A program made the translations under genes and the position numbers. A DNA stretch of 56,641 nt from Guillardia theta CCMP2712 (Eukaryota > Cryptophyceae > Pyrenomonadales > Geminigeraceae), in assembly GCF_000315625.1 (NCBI RefSeq), contig NW_005434546.1, positions 45,943 to 102,583 of the forward strand, in the 5' to 3' direction. The notes under the pieces are model-generated. The model was given only the letters and a program-made list of their open reading frames with translations, had not been told where the DNA came from and did not search any database. Shown here one piece after another: positions 32,462 to 44,099 of this stretch (positions within the stretch are counted from its first letter, which is position 1; each line of letters opens with the position of its first letter).

Positions 32462-33202
32462 CTAGTCATAATCAGCATGCACCTGTTCAAGGTGCGACCC
32501 GAGCCTCCTCTTCTTGCCCTTGTGTGTGTACGGCCACTTCGGAATACCGAAAGTACGGCAAATCGTTTTCATGGTCGACTTCCCAATACCCTGTGGATCC
32601 TTGTTAGAGATCGCGTATTAAAGAACAATGACGCTCACCATCTCGCTCGCCGCAGCTTCAAGGCTGAGATGAAATCTCTCTTCGAGCATTTGCAGGGTTA
32701 TCTCGATAGTTTGAGTCGAGAACCCTCGCCGTGCATGCACAATGTAGCTATTCGGAGAACTGGAGCTGCTTGAGAACTTTGCTTCTGAGGGAGTATTCGC
32801 TGGTTCGAGGTTGTGGAATTCAGATTTATGGCACTTGCTCGCAACGTTATTTTCCTCTGGCAGAGGTTCAGACAGTGAACGCCTTCGTTTTCCAAGTTCA
32901 ATTTCCTGGCTGATGCTTGCAAGGTCCGGGTTTTCATCTGGGTTATCATATATCATGGCTATCTTCCTCTCAAATTCCTTGATATCTTGAACCGGGTCCA
33001 AAATAGTTGAGGAAAGCTGCAGCGACTTGAGCGATTGCTTCATGCACCCTTCGAAATCGAACGATTGATCTTCTGAATTCTCGCAAATCGGCCACATGCT
33101 GGTTGGGAAACCAAGATCGATCATGAAGGTGTCATCTAGATCTTCCAAAACATTTCCCTCCCTATCTGTCATAATGCTGTTCTGCACATCTACTACCACC
33201 AT
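32462..33202 (-). CDS. RWP-RK transcription factor 2, 230 aa
   Basis: Exons (-) 33202-32639 and 32590-32462 with a 48-nt intron join as AASEM|GIGKSTMK, phase 0, 231 codons. RWP-RK domain about residues 166-215: ITLQMLEERFHLSLEAAASEM, GIGKSTMKTICRTFGIPKWPY, basic tail HKGKKRRLGS. An acidic N-terminus (EDLDDTFMIDLGF) could serve as an activation region. It is closer to factor 1 than to factor 3 (shared GIG.STMK.C and PKWPYT.KGKKRR), so factors 1 and 2 look like the more recent duplicates, now in opposite orientation 4 kb apart. Confidence 0.92.
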
Positions 33203-34319
33203 AGCGTGGTTCTGAGAGATCGTCCTCGGCGGGTCTCCCCGACAGGTCCTTTTGTTTCCCCAGGGGTAGGAATCTTTCTAGATCTTTCGGAAGAGTACGG
33301 AAATAGAAAAACATGCAACGTTTGGCTCACAAAGGAGGGTTGCTGACATTCCAGTACATTGCGCCCCTGGGAATCCGGCGCCAGAAGCTTCGAAAGTGAG
33401 GTTGTTCTCAAAAAACAAAAACATCTAGACCAGTCGGACGAAGATCTCGAATATGAGATCGGTATCTCCTTTGAGATCGTTTAAACAAAGGGGTGGCTGT
33501 AGCTAGGACTGCAAAGATCAACTCTAGGGTCACCAATGAGCGTAGATTTTATAGCTGCGATAATAAGAAACGATGTATGGGATCGAAAGTGAGATCATAC
33601 AGAAATGAATTGAGTTCAGAAGGGTGGGTACTTGTCGGAGATCGAGTAAAGAGGAGGCTGGGTTCTCACGCAGTCGAATAGGTGGTTATGGGTCGCATCG
33701 GAGTCGGTGAGGGTGGGGTTGCAAAGGGGGACTGTAGTGGGATGTGCATTATCACTCGAGATCACATTCGATAATTCTTGCCAGCCAGAAGGCTACTGTG
33801 CTTCGCTTGTTGATCCTGAAGAAAGGACATAACGCCAGGGGGTGGGATCAAGGGATCGGGGGGTGGGGTAGTCAAGAATCGATGACATGCTTAAGGGTAT
33901 CTCGTAAGATCTCCTGAATGATCTCCTAAGAAGAGATTGGTTTTTTGGGAAGGGTTGCCACAGTTGTGGTCATAAAGATAGGGTGGTGGTGGAGGGGTGG
34001 TAGGGTGGTGATGAAGCCTTTGCAAACCGGGTGTTACCGTGTACAAAAGGAGGGTTGTTAAGAGGAAGAAGGTTAGATACACCATTCTACCCCCTTCTAG
34101 TTGGTCGCTTGACCCCCTTCGATGCTTCTCTGTTCTTCGCATGGCCCCCTCTGCGACGCTTCGAAGCCTTCGGGAATCCTTTCGATTGTTTCCCTGTCAG
34201 CTCAATAAGAGAGTCGGTTGAGCTTACAAGAGGAGATTGAGGGGAGATTGTTTTTAAAATGTTTTTTGAACCCGTTGTAAGGAGTTAAAACCAGGACCCC
34301 CTCCTAACGGCTACTACGG
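33203..34319. other. Intergenic, G-rich and mixed
   Basis: No gene is supported. It includes the 5' flank of RWP-RK gene 2 and a GGTGG/GGGTGG-rich run at about 33970-34010 on the + strand. Short open frames (33493-33681, 34031-34240) have no family content. Confidence 0.4.
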
Positions 34320-35440
34320 ATAGAATTAGTTACATTCCGGGCCGCCGGGCCGCCGGGCGGCCGGGCGGCGGGCCGGCGCCGGGCCGTCGTGATCATCGGA
34401 CTGGGCCCCGGCCCAGTGCGTGCCGCACTCAGGGCCGGTCGCAGTGGTTCTGGTAGACTCGGCACTGACTGCGGCAAGCCTGAGATCCAGGAGGTAGAAT
34501 CAGCCTGAGATCAAGGTGGTACTGAACTTCCGGAAATGATCCGATTGTGAACAGTGACAGCCTGGAAGCCCCCAGTGACATTCGCTGACTCTCAGTGAGA
34601 GAGGCTTGGCCGGTCAGAACTTCGGAAAGGATGAAGCAGCTTGGAAGAAGGGTAAATCTGCTTCAGAAAGAGAAACTGCAGGCTTCTCCGGAAACAGAGC
34701 AGCGTACGGTAGCCAATGAGCCGCACGGACTTGGATAAAGTCCGGGTCGGATCACGGCCGCCAGCCTCGGCCGCCGGGAATCCGAATGGCAAGCCTACGG
34801 GCGAGTGACTCAGTGCCGCAAGTTGGGCCGGCCCCGGGAGGCTTCAAGCAGTTCTATGACCGTGAACACTGTGATTGAAGCCTAGTGCCACGCCGGGGCC
34901 ACTTCCCGGACGCAGTCACTGCGGCGGGAGTCGATCCATCATCCGATCATGACTGTGCTTCAAGGCGGCTTGGTCCGCTTCAATGCTTGGTCCAAGCCTT
35001 GAAGTGGCCCGCCGGAGAGCTAAATTCTTCTCTCAGTGACTGTCAGTAAGCCTGAACCGTTGAACTTACCATGCAGGCCCGGTACTCACCAACCCGGTCC
35101 ATGATTCAACGGCGGCGGATATGAGCCCCCGGCCGGGCCCGGCGGCGCGGCCGCGAGTTACATACTCAGTGAGCGACACACTGTCGGTCAGTCACTCCGA
35201 TTGTTCGCGGCGCCCGGGGCCCGGCGCCCGGGGCCGCCGGCCCACCATGTTCAGTCACTGACGATAGCCCTTGCAAGGGCCTGAGACCGTATTGATAAGA
35301 ACCTTTTTCAAAGATCAGGTCCGGCCGCGAAGTGTTGGTAGGCTGCTCCGGACTCCGGGCTCGGGCGATTCAACTTGACAGTGACTTGATTCCCGGGCCC
35401 ACTCACTGTGAGGGAACCCCGGGAGATCCTAGGTAAAAAC
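34320..35440. repeat. GC-rich palindromic island F
   Basis: Longest island. It begins abruptly with CCGGGCCGCCGGGCCGCC and is rich in CCGG, GGCC, CACTGTGA and TGACAGTCAG words. A clear inverted repeat: CTTCAAGGCGGCTTGG (34958-34973) against CCAAGCCTTGAAG (34992-35004), identical except for a 3-base CGG insertion in the left arm. It lies between an empty stretch and the transporter gene and ends about 75 bp before its start codon. Confidence 0.75.
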
Positions 35441-35516
35441 AAGTCCGCCTCAGGATGAGCTCAATAGTCCAAGTCAGGGGCAGTTCAAGGTGTGCGTAAC
35501 TGATGAATCAGACAGT

Positions 35517-38449
35517 ATGAGGTTTTACCGCACCATGCGAGCATGGGGGATTCTGACCACAGTGTTGCTCGCCGACGTCATGGTAGCAGAGGGGCTGGTG
35601 GCAAGAGAGGACATGCGATATGGCCGCCATATCCTGAGTGCTCCCCTCAAAAACATGCCGCAAGCAGGTGCCAATGAGTGTCAGCGTCCTTGTCGTCAGG
35701 GTGATTGGCAGGTGCGCGCGTTCCCACACGGAGTTGTTGGAGGAAGGAGGAAGATGCCGTAGAAGGTGATGTGTTTCCGGCTTCTGTATATAGAGTTGAA
35801 AGATAGCTTAATGCAGGTGCCGTAGAGTTCGTCCCTCCCCTGAGCTCGAAAGAAGCTCTTAGAGGAGGAGGAGGAGGGGCGACGGTCTCGTTCGAGATGG
35901 GGCCGACGATGCTGGTGGCGACATTCACCATGTGCAACCTCCTCAACTACATTGACAGAGGGTGAGATGCTGAAGCTCCTGACTCCTCTCAAATCTTTTA
36001 GTCGTGTTGATTCCTCTCGCTCTCTCTCAGATGTTTTTTCCCTGTTGATCTCTTGGCATCCTCTAAAGTCTGACTGCAGGTTGGTGAGCGGGGTGCTCCC
36101 GAGGATAGGAGAGGATTTCGACGTGTCCAAGACTTCACTCGGTCTCTTGACGGGATCGTTCATGGGTGGATACTGCCTTCTCAGCCCTGTCTTTGCCCTC
36201 TGCTCAACTATGTTCCCTCCCTTCACGTTGATCGGCGTCGGGCTTGTTGTCTGGCAAATATCTGCCGTGATGTCGGCATACTCCCGCAGCTTCCGCGTCC
36301 TCCTCCTTGCTCGCCTCTTGAGTGGCATCGGTGAGGCTTCTTTCCAAGCCATCGCCCCTCCCTTCCTCGACGATGTAGCAGGAGAGAACAGCAAAGGTCT
36401 GTCCTTGAAATGCGGCGCCTTGCACTGACATGCACGCTGCGCAGGCGTGCTATTGGCGGTGTTTTACTGCGCCATTCCTGTTGGCACAGCGCTTGGCTAC
36501 ATCTATGGAGGATACATGGAAAAATTCTCGAGGTGCTTCTTCGTTTTCATCTCATCTTCTGAACCTGAACCCTTCAAAAGCTGGAGGACCGCGTTTCTGC
36601 TATTGGCTGCCCTCATGACGCCTTTCTCTCTCTCCTCTTTCTTCGTCTCGAACAAAATCACGGAGAAGGTGTCGGAGGAGAAGGCCACAAAGAAATCCTC
36701 CCTCAAGTTGGACTAGCTTTGCTAGAGACAATGATTCTGACATGTCCGGTAGAACCATCTCGGGTCTCTTCCGCAACAGCGTGTGGCTCACTGCCGCTCT
36801 TGGATATGCCGCATGGACTTTCACCATCGGGGCCTTTGGGGTCTGGGGCCCGACATTTATCCACAAGGTTGTTGCGATGTTGTCTTCCTTTGCTTGTCTT
36901 CCCTTTTCCTACTTTTCTCCTCACTCCTGCACGCTTTCTCCCCGTGTCGTTGTTTCCATTGATGCCCCAAGTTTCCATCATTCGTTCTTCTCTCCCATGT
37001 CTCCTAGTTCTTTGTTTTGATCAAGTTTCTGACTGCTCCTACCCTTCCCCTCCTCCTTGTTCTCGTCCTCCTTCCTGCCTCCTTCAGGAGTTCAACCTTC
37101 CGATGGAGTTGGCTGACCTTCAGTTCGGTGCGATCACAGTATGCATGGGACTTCTTGGGACTGCCATTGGCGGCGTCCTGCTTGATACTCTCACCCGCCG
37201 AATGGGCTCCGATGTGGCAACTGCCAGCCTCTTGCTTGTTGGAGGTCTGACTGCACTATCCATCCCCTTTCTCGTTGGAGCTTTCCTTCTCTCGTCAAGG
37301 TGAGGGGCTAATATGAGTGAGTGAGTGAGTGAGTGAGTGAGTGAGTGAGTGAGTGAGTGAGTGAGTGAGTGAGTGAGTGAGGGAGGGAGGGAGGGAGGGA
37401 GGGAGGGAGGGAGGGAGGGAGTGAGTGAGTGAGTGAGTGAGTGAGTGAGTGAGTGAGAAAGAGGAGGAGAAGAAGGTGGTGTCGGTGGTGGTAGTGGTGG
37501 TGGTGAGGGAGGAAAGGGAGGAGAGGGAGGAGGAGGAGGAGGAGGAGGAGGGACAAGGTCATAGGGCGTCCTAATTGCATTTGCAGGTCGTTGTTCTACA
37601 TGGGAATGATCTTTGGGGAACTGTTGCTGTTTGCCACAACCTCTCCTGTAAACGGGGTCTTCCTGTGGTGTGTTCCTCCTGCCGATCGGAGCATTTCCAT
37701 GGTGACTTCTCAGTGTTGTCGGGCCTCTTCCTTTCCAGTTCTTTTTCAGGCTGTGTTATCCCTTCTTCCTCTATTCTATTTTCTCTTGGCTTTCTTTTGT
37801 TCGCACGCTTTCCCTTCCCTAACCACTTCTGATTCATGATTTGCTTCCTGTCACCTGAACGTGAAATCCCTTTTTTGTTACAATCCACTTGAGACTCCCT
37901 GTTATCCTTTTGAACCCAGGAAGAACCATTTATCCTCTTCTTCTCCTTCCCCCCTTCTCTTTCTCTGTTGTAAGGGTTCTACAGGCTGTGGCCAACATCA
38001 TGATTCATGTTCTCGGGGATGTGATTAGCCCCGTCGCGGCAGGAGCTGCCTGGCAGGTGATGCGTTGTGTTTCTCTCGCTGTGTGCTGTTTCCCTGTGTT
38101 ATTTCAAACATGCATCGTCCCTGACTTCATTCTTCTTTTTGTCTGTCTCAACACTCCTGTCTTGTTTTATTGTCTCTCTTCTCCGTCTTGCCCTGGTCTC
38201 CTCTAACTCTCGTCCTCCCTTTGCATACACTCTTTTTCCTTCGTGCCTGAAAAACATTTTCATGATCTAATGTTGCAGTATACGGGGAGCGGCAAGCTCA
38301 CCATGGCAGCGGTTAGCGGCTGGCTAACATGGGCGGTAAGTTTGAAGAGGAAGCGTCTTAGTGACACATGCTGAAATACTGAGCTCCAGGTATTGTTCTG
38401 GCTTTATTCCGCGTTTCTTTCCAGTAATAGGACAAAGTCTGTGAGATAA
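35517..38449 (+). CDS. Spinster-like MFS transporter, 477 aa
   Basis: Major facilitator family, Spinster (Spns) type; relatives move lysophospholipids, sphingosine phosphate or other anions. Eleven exons: 35517-35667, 35817-35961, 36080-36396, 36445-36532, 36581-36706, 36753-36867, 37088-37299, 37587-37667, 37975-38056, 38279-38335, 38390-38449; 478 codons, all phases consistent. The first membrane helix carries the diagnostic NLLNYIDRG followed by SGVLPRIGEDF; motif-A-like and helix 4-5 segments follow (ARLLSGIGEASFQAIAPP, FYCAIPVGTALGYIYGG). The second half has GYAAWTFTIGAFGVWGPTF, TAIGGVLLDTLTRR and a last helix VLFWLYSAFLSS. The N-terminal 60 residues look like a signal peptide or leader (ILTTVLLADVMVAEG). 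The substrate cannot be read from sequence. The 46-nt intron after 36706 removes an apparent stop. Confidence 0.9.
37313..37456 (+). repeat. GTGA / GGGA / GTGA tetranucleotide microsatellite
   Basis: Intron 7 of the transporter contains a run of GTGA units, then about ten GGGA units, then GTGA again. The mirrored layout suggests that the GGGA block arose inside a GTGA array by one A/T-to-G change that then spread. Confidence 0.95.
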
Positions 38450-41067
38450 TGTAGAGTACACGCAAGATCGCAAGAAATGGTTTGCAGGCAAGAGATCTCA
38501 AGAAGAGAACAGTCGATGGTGGATGCTTGTGGCTGCTGCGGCTATTCCAAACCATCCTATCAACCCTCCAGCAATCACGTCGGATACCTGCCGTAGGATC
38601 AGACTCGCCCCATTCTACCTCAGGCTGACATAGTGTCTTCCCAGCGAGATCCTGCTCAGTCCTACCAAACTTGCCCATCCAGAGAGATACAGCACGCTGC
38701 TCGCGCGCTCCGTGTCAGGGGAGAGCGACGGTTGCAAGGGCAAATCTCTGACATACTTGTAATGGGGGAGCAAAATCCTTGCAAGCGCCCACGTCCTCGT
38801 CGCATGCCCGGAGGGGAAAGAATGCCTTCGTCAAGCAGTGAGCAGGGAAACATCGACCATCAAGTGCACTTGTCTGGTCCCACGAATCTTGAGTCTGTCT
38901 TGTGGTGGGGAGGTCGTTTCCGCTTAACCAGCATCTTCAGCGTCGCTATGGTTGCGAGGTCCGCAGCCTGCCATCATGTTAGTCTGCAGCCATCGGGAGG
39001 ATCCAAGGTAGACCAGACAGACAGAGACCGTGGAGGTGAGGAGCTCATTCATGGCCTTTACCTCACCCCGCCTGCACTCGTCTCACACAACTTGTGTACA
39101 ACTCGCTTTGCACTCACATGTACGAGACAGCCGGTAGCAGGATGAACCAAAATACCCCGTCTCCTGATAGAGAGACAAACTCCCAGCACCAGAATCTCCA
39201 TCTCTCCTTCCCCTGCGTCCTAGAATCATTATCCATCACAACAGGTATCGCCTCCACTAATCAACATGAAGACTGCAATACGTTTAGTTCTGCTGTTGAT
39301 CATTATCCAATTCCACATCTGCCCACCTCTGCCCAAGGCTCATGCCATTTCGAGACAACATTGATCCCCCGGCACGTCGATTCATAACCATTGTCCTAGT
39401 CTTACAACCATCCGAATAACTCCCGCAAAGAATCATCACACAGTCCTCAAACATAAGCCACATCATGTTGCTTTTCCTTGCTCTGATGGATCTCATTGCT
39501 CAAATCGAACACACGTCAAACCACACACATGTCATATCACAGACATCTATACCATATCGGTCTTCTCACATCGCACACATTTCACCTCTCCTCCTAGCGT
39601 CTTGTAGATCTTTGTCGACCATCGTAGATCCTGCGCCGCCCACGACTGCATGTCCGATAATTTCGCACTTCCGAGCGCGCCTCGACCGGAATATTCCAAG
39701 TATGTCTGTGCAGGTGAGTACGATGGGTACTTAAATGAGTCAAAGTAGGGGTACTAATCCATATGTACGTCGTTGGAGAACTGGGCTGCTCCGGGTAGAC
39801 AAGCTAGAGGGATAGGTAGCGAAAAAGGCAGAAATGTTTGATTACTCCTCGTTCTAGTGTAAGGTTGTCTGTGACCTCAACCTCCATATTTCAAATGGTC
39901 CAATAGAGTTCAACTCTTTTTTCTCTGTATTTCCAAATTTTGAGGAACAATTGAAAGTTACCATGTGGTGGAGAGGTTAGAAGGATCGCCCAATCCCATA
40001 TGCGCCTCTCTGGACGTGGTAACGTGGTACGAACCTTTGAGAGAAGAAGTTTGCGTACTTTCCCTTCGAAAGTTCTATACAAGATGCTGAAGCGATGACC
40101 TTTGGAGAAATGGGATGATGGTGACAACCGATCATGGAGCAATCTTCCTCAAGAGAAGTGTTTTCAGAAATTTAAAATCATTCAGTACAGTTCGAGCTTG
40201 TCATCTGAGATTTACCCCTACCCCCATATGTACGATAGAAACTTTTATGACCCGTATTTTATCTGGAAATTGAACCGGTGAAAAGTACCCCCAAACTACC
40301 CAAATCCCAACCCCTGGGTAACCATCAGCTCAGAAAGAGCAATTTGGTGACCCCTTGGAACCATCGACAACCAGGCCTGAGGGTCAGACATTTATCAATT
40401 GCAGTCTTACTTGCGTGGCCTAGTCTCGATGGGTGCTGATTGACCGCAAGTCCAAAGCACCCCTACCCCTGCCGGTATCACACATACCAAACATATGTTT
40501 TCCAATATTTAACAAAGTTTTAGGAGTGCTAAATTGCATTTTAGACATGTTGGCATGTGGCTAAAGAAAATCTATTCCACTTAATGAAATAATAAGTTTG
40601 TATTATGTAAATTTGGTAGAAATGAAATGGAATAGTAGATTTTGGGTACTATATTTACAACCTTTTTTGCGATTGAAAGCCAACCAGCGGAGGAAGTGAG
40701 AGCTGGTGATGGCAGAAGTGAAATTGCAAGGAGCCGCGCAATGGTAAGATGACGGTGAACGATTCCTCCTGCCCATCCTCCTCTGCTCAGCCCAGATTGT
40801 ATAAATGGGTGTGGCATGCCCTTTCATGCTGGATAAACTTGCGCCATGGGAATGGGGGGTGCCCGGGGTTATGTATGACGAGGAGGAGGCAGAAACTGTG
40901 ACTGATTGAGGAGGCATCTTAGGGCCTTCGCTCCCCTTGCGCCTCCCTCCCCTTTCCCTCCTTTCTGTCTTCTAATCTACTGCATACTCGTGTGCTGCCA
41001 TTTGAATTGTTTCGTTTGCAGATTTTTTGATGTGCCACCACGACAAGTTAGCAGAGAATACAGAGAT
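38450..41067. other. Gene-poor intergenic region
   Basis: No exon with family support was found. An open frame at 38633-39145 (+) is Ser/Arg-rich with no splice partner. The segment 39700-40650 is AT-rich and carries CCCCTACCCC-type motifs at about 40204-40214 and 40460-40470. An upstream non-coding or short coding exon of the following bHLH gene may lie near 40900-41020, ending in the acceptor TTTGCAG. Confidence 0.4.
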
Positions 41068-42707
41068 ATGATCGAAGACAACATCATGAAAAAGATAGAA
41101 TCCCCGGACCAACAATTCAACAAGTTTGACGATGAAGCGGCAGCGTTAAATGGGATGATATATCGCGGGGGCAGCGACGCTCACTCCATAGAGGATGACC
41201 CAGAGCATATCGACATTGAGAGGTACTTCAGAACCTTGATCATGGGAAGCAGAGACGAAGGTAGGAGACCTGATATACCCCAGCAGCCCGAAAGCAGTCC
41301 TGCCAGCAGGTCAACCTCTTCAGCACAACCACAGTGGGTTTTTGATCCTCTAGAAAGAATTCCGAGTGCGCCAAGCGTCCTCTTTCATCCCCAGCAACCT
41401 CTCAGTTTCGATTCAAACGTGTTTGCTCTTCGGACTCAGTCGACCTCGTCCACGAGGACCAGCACGTCGGAGACAAAACGTCCAAGAAGAGCTGCGTCTG
41501 GCAACGATGGCTCGGAGGTGTGGGACTCAGGGTTGGACGGAGATGACAAGCCAACACGGGCTCAGCGACGAACGGCAAGAAGGCAGAAAGAACGAGACCT
41601 CGTGAAATCCCTAGACGCCTTGATCCCTCCTGCAGGTATGAAAGTTTGCAGTATGATGGCGAGTGCGGATAGAGTTTGACTATTTGTGCTTCCAGCCAAA
41701 TCCGAACAGGTCAAAGGGGTTGGGACCAGGGCTCTGGGAGAGTCAGGACGCTCGCAACTCACTGTCTTGAAGGATACCGCCGACTTTTTGAGGCTGATGA
41801 AGCACGATGGTTTAGAACGACAGGGTGCAGGCTCTCCGGATCACAAAAAAGCTAAGGAGCATGGCAATGATGTCAAAGTTTCCAAAGAAGACATTGTGTC
41901 AGGTTTAGCTCTCCAAGATTGTGAGTCGTTTGTGTAGTTTAATGCAAGGACAGGCTTGCTGGCAAGCAACACGCTATTATGCGTTCTTTTGGAATTGCCT
42001 ACATGGAGAATACGGTAAAGGAGTATTGCACCAGCCAACTCATGTCTGTATGTTCGATTCTGTCGATGAGCAGATGTATTTATGGCAAACTTTGTTTACA
42101 TGTCCGCTCGTTGATCCCTTTGCGGCTGCTGGATTACGCATGTTGTTCTTCCCTATTTTGTTGTAGATCTCGATGAAGAATTGACGCTGAATTTCAGGCA
42201 TATTAACGAAGGTTTTCGTGATCTGCTTGGACTTGAAAAGGACGAGGAGAAGCAAAACGTTGTCAGCCTTCTAGATTTTATAGTCCAATCGGATGTCAAC
42301 CATCTGCAAAACTTTGAACGCGAACTCCTTCTTCAGACTAAGACCGCCAGCAGGTAAGAAACGTGCGATCATAGAACGTGTTTCTTACTCGGTGTTCCAG
42401 TATGTCTGTTTCCTTCAGACTGTCTGGACAACGCGCCGATGGTAGCAACCAGATGGAGGCGAAGAGAAACTCAAAGACCAAGATGTCGATGAGAGAAGAT
42501 GCTGAGGAAGACAAGGCCGAAGGTAGCCCGAGTGGCTCCTGTGACTCAGCAAACGAGGACAAGCACAGCCTCTCCATGGGCGTCGTCTGGACTTCGCGAC
42601 TGGCTGCGTTGAACGCAGAGAACAACTTCTACCGCAGCTTGCTGCTGGTGGGAACGAGACCAGCAGGCATCGAGGGCTGGCCGCAGATGCTGAAAGTTTC
42701 TCACTAA
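41068..42707 (+). CDS. bHLH-PAS-like transcription factor, 428 aa
   Basis: Exons 41068-41635, 41696-41920, 42167-42353, 42401-42707; 429 codons, phases consistent. Basic region RAQRRTARRQKERD (about residues 160-178), helix 1 LVKSLDALIPPA, a longer loop, and helix 2 SQLTVLKDTADFLRLM (about 208-224) define bHLH. The basic-helix 1-intron-loop-helix 2 order is intact across the first join. A PAS-like fold follows (FRHINEGFRDLLGLEKDEEK, about 268-345; SMSVSFRLSGQRADGS), with a C-terminal strand pair typical of PAS. bHLH-PAS factors are known in animals and in algae such as diatoms, where one controls daily rhythms. The role here is unknown. The start is the first in-frame ATG after an upstream acceptor and could lie further 5'. 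Confidence 0.82.
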
Positions 42708-43298
42708 TTTTCTCTCTGTGCTTCACCCTTCAAGCTGATAAGCTTTTGTCTTGCCAAACTGCAGGTTCTTTCCTAGTTCGAAGAAACATATACGAATGCA
42801 AACTGAAAAACAAATAAACATTTGCGTGTGGAGCAGAAGGGAAGGTTAATGACTGAGAACACCAACTACAGTGTGTTGCAACTGAACAGTGGCAAGAGAA
42901 CGAGGGGATACCCCAGTAAGAGAAAGTCCCTGAGAGACCGTACTCTAGATCAGCCGCTTGACTGAGTCGGTGATCCAGGGTTCGGAAGTTCATGCTGATT
43001 GGAAGGGGGCGCAAAGAGGCCGCGGGAGGGAGTCAAACTCTGCTGCAGATCAGCAGGGAGTTTGAAGCAAGTTGAGCAGCAGACAAGAAGCTCAGCCGCT
43101 GAGCTGCTCTTCTCACAAAAAATCTCTTGAATGATTCACCACAATACTCATTTGTAGAGTCGGGCCAGTAGTCTCCGAAAGTTTACTCAAAGTTCAGGTA
43201 AAAATCAGTACGAGTAGTCCTTGGCTTTGCTGGATCCTATACAGGTAGGGTAGTAGAGGGTATGAATAGGGGTAGGTGGTTTGAATGGGCGCTCCATC
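42708..43298. other. Intergenic
   Basis: No gene is supported. Near 43265-43275 an AGGGGTAGG motif, of the kind seen at other gene starts, lies about 30 bp upstream of the next start codon. Confidence 0.4.
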
Positions 43299-44087
43299 AT
43301 GAGGGGGACGGTGATCCTGCTGAGCGCGATGGCAATGGTTGTTCGAACCGCACACGCATTCCTCGCCTCCCCCTGCTCTCTTGGTTTCGATGCTTGTCGT
43401 CTGAGAGCAGGGAGTGTCAGGCGCCTAGGAAGCGGGGGGGGCATCAGCATGCTCAGAATGCAGGAGAAGAAGAGGCTGGTATCTTCCGATCCCTATAAAG
43501 TGTTGGGAGTCAACAGGAATGCCGATGCGTCAGAGATCAGGTAAATTTGCCATGTATGCTGGGGTGTGACGTATGCTCTAACCACTGTGTCCAGGAACGC
43601 CTACGATACATTGGTCAACCTTTATCATCCAGATGTTGCAGGAGACGACTTGGCTGCAGCCCAGAAATTTTCTGAGATCTCGAACGCGTATTACAGAGCT
43701 TGTCAATGTTGATGCTAGTCGTGACCGTTCTCTTCTGTTAAGATACGAAGTCATCGGTGATGAGAAGCTGAGGAGATCGTACGACAAGGCGTGGCTGGAG
43801 GCGAGGACAGCAAGGTCCACGGATGCAACCAGGTTTTCAACTATCCTTGCTGTGCACCCTTATTTGGACCTTACCCACTTCCTACAGATACTCGGAGAGA
43901 GAGAACCGGGCACAGACTTTGACTATCCTGATCGCGGGCTTCATCGCAGGGGCTCCTGTAAGATCGTCTTGCGGGATCTGCTACAACTGACGGCTTCGTT
44001 GCCGCACAACTCGTACAGGTCATCATACCGCTCGTCCTGGCCAAGATGTGTGTCGAGCCATTTGCGTCAACTATCAAATCACTGTGA
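43299..44087 (+). CDS. Plastid-targeted J-domain membrane protein, 187 aa
   Basis: DnaJ-type co-chaperone that would stimulate an Hsp70. Exons 43299-43540, 43595-43687, 43743-43832, 43888-43957, 44019-44087; 188 codons. Start MRGTVILLSAMAMVVRTAHA, a signal peptide, followed by FLASPCSLGFDACRLRAGS: Phe right after the cleavage site and a basic transit peptide, the classic bipartite plastid signal of red secondary plastids. The J domain spans about residues 69-120: DPYKVLGVNRNADASEIR, LYHPD with the essential HPD, SNAYEVIGDEKLRRSYDKAW. A membrane helix (TLTILIAGFIAGAPVIIPLVLA) lies near the C-terminus. It probably recruits Hsp70 to a plastid membrane. Apparent stops in the unspliced frame disappear when the 55-nt introns are removed. 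Confidence 0.88.
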
Positions 44088-44099
44088 GTTGCAGTACTG

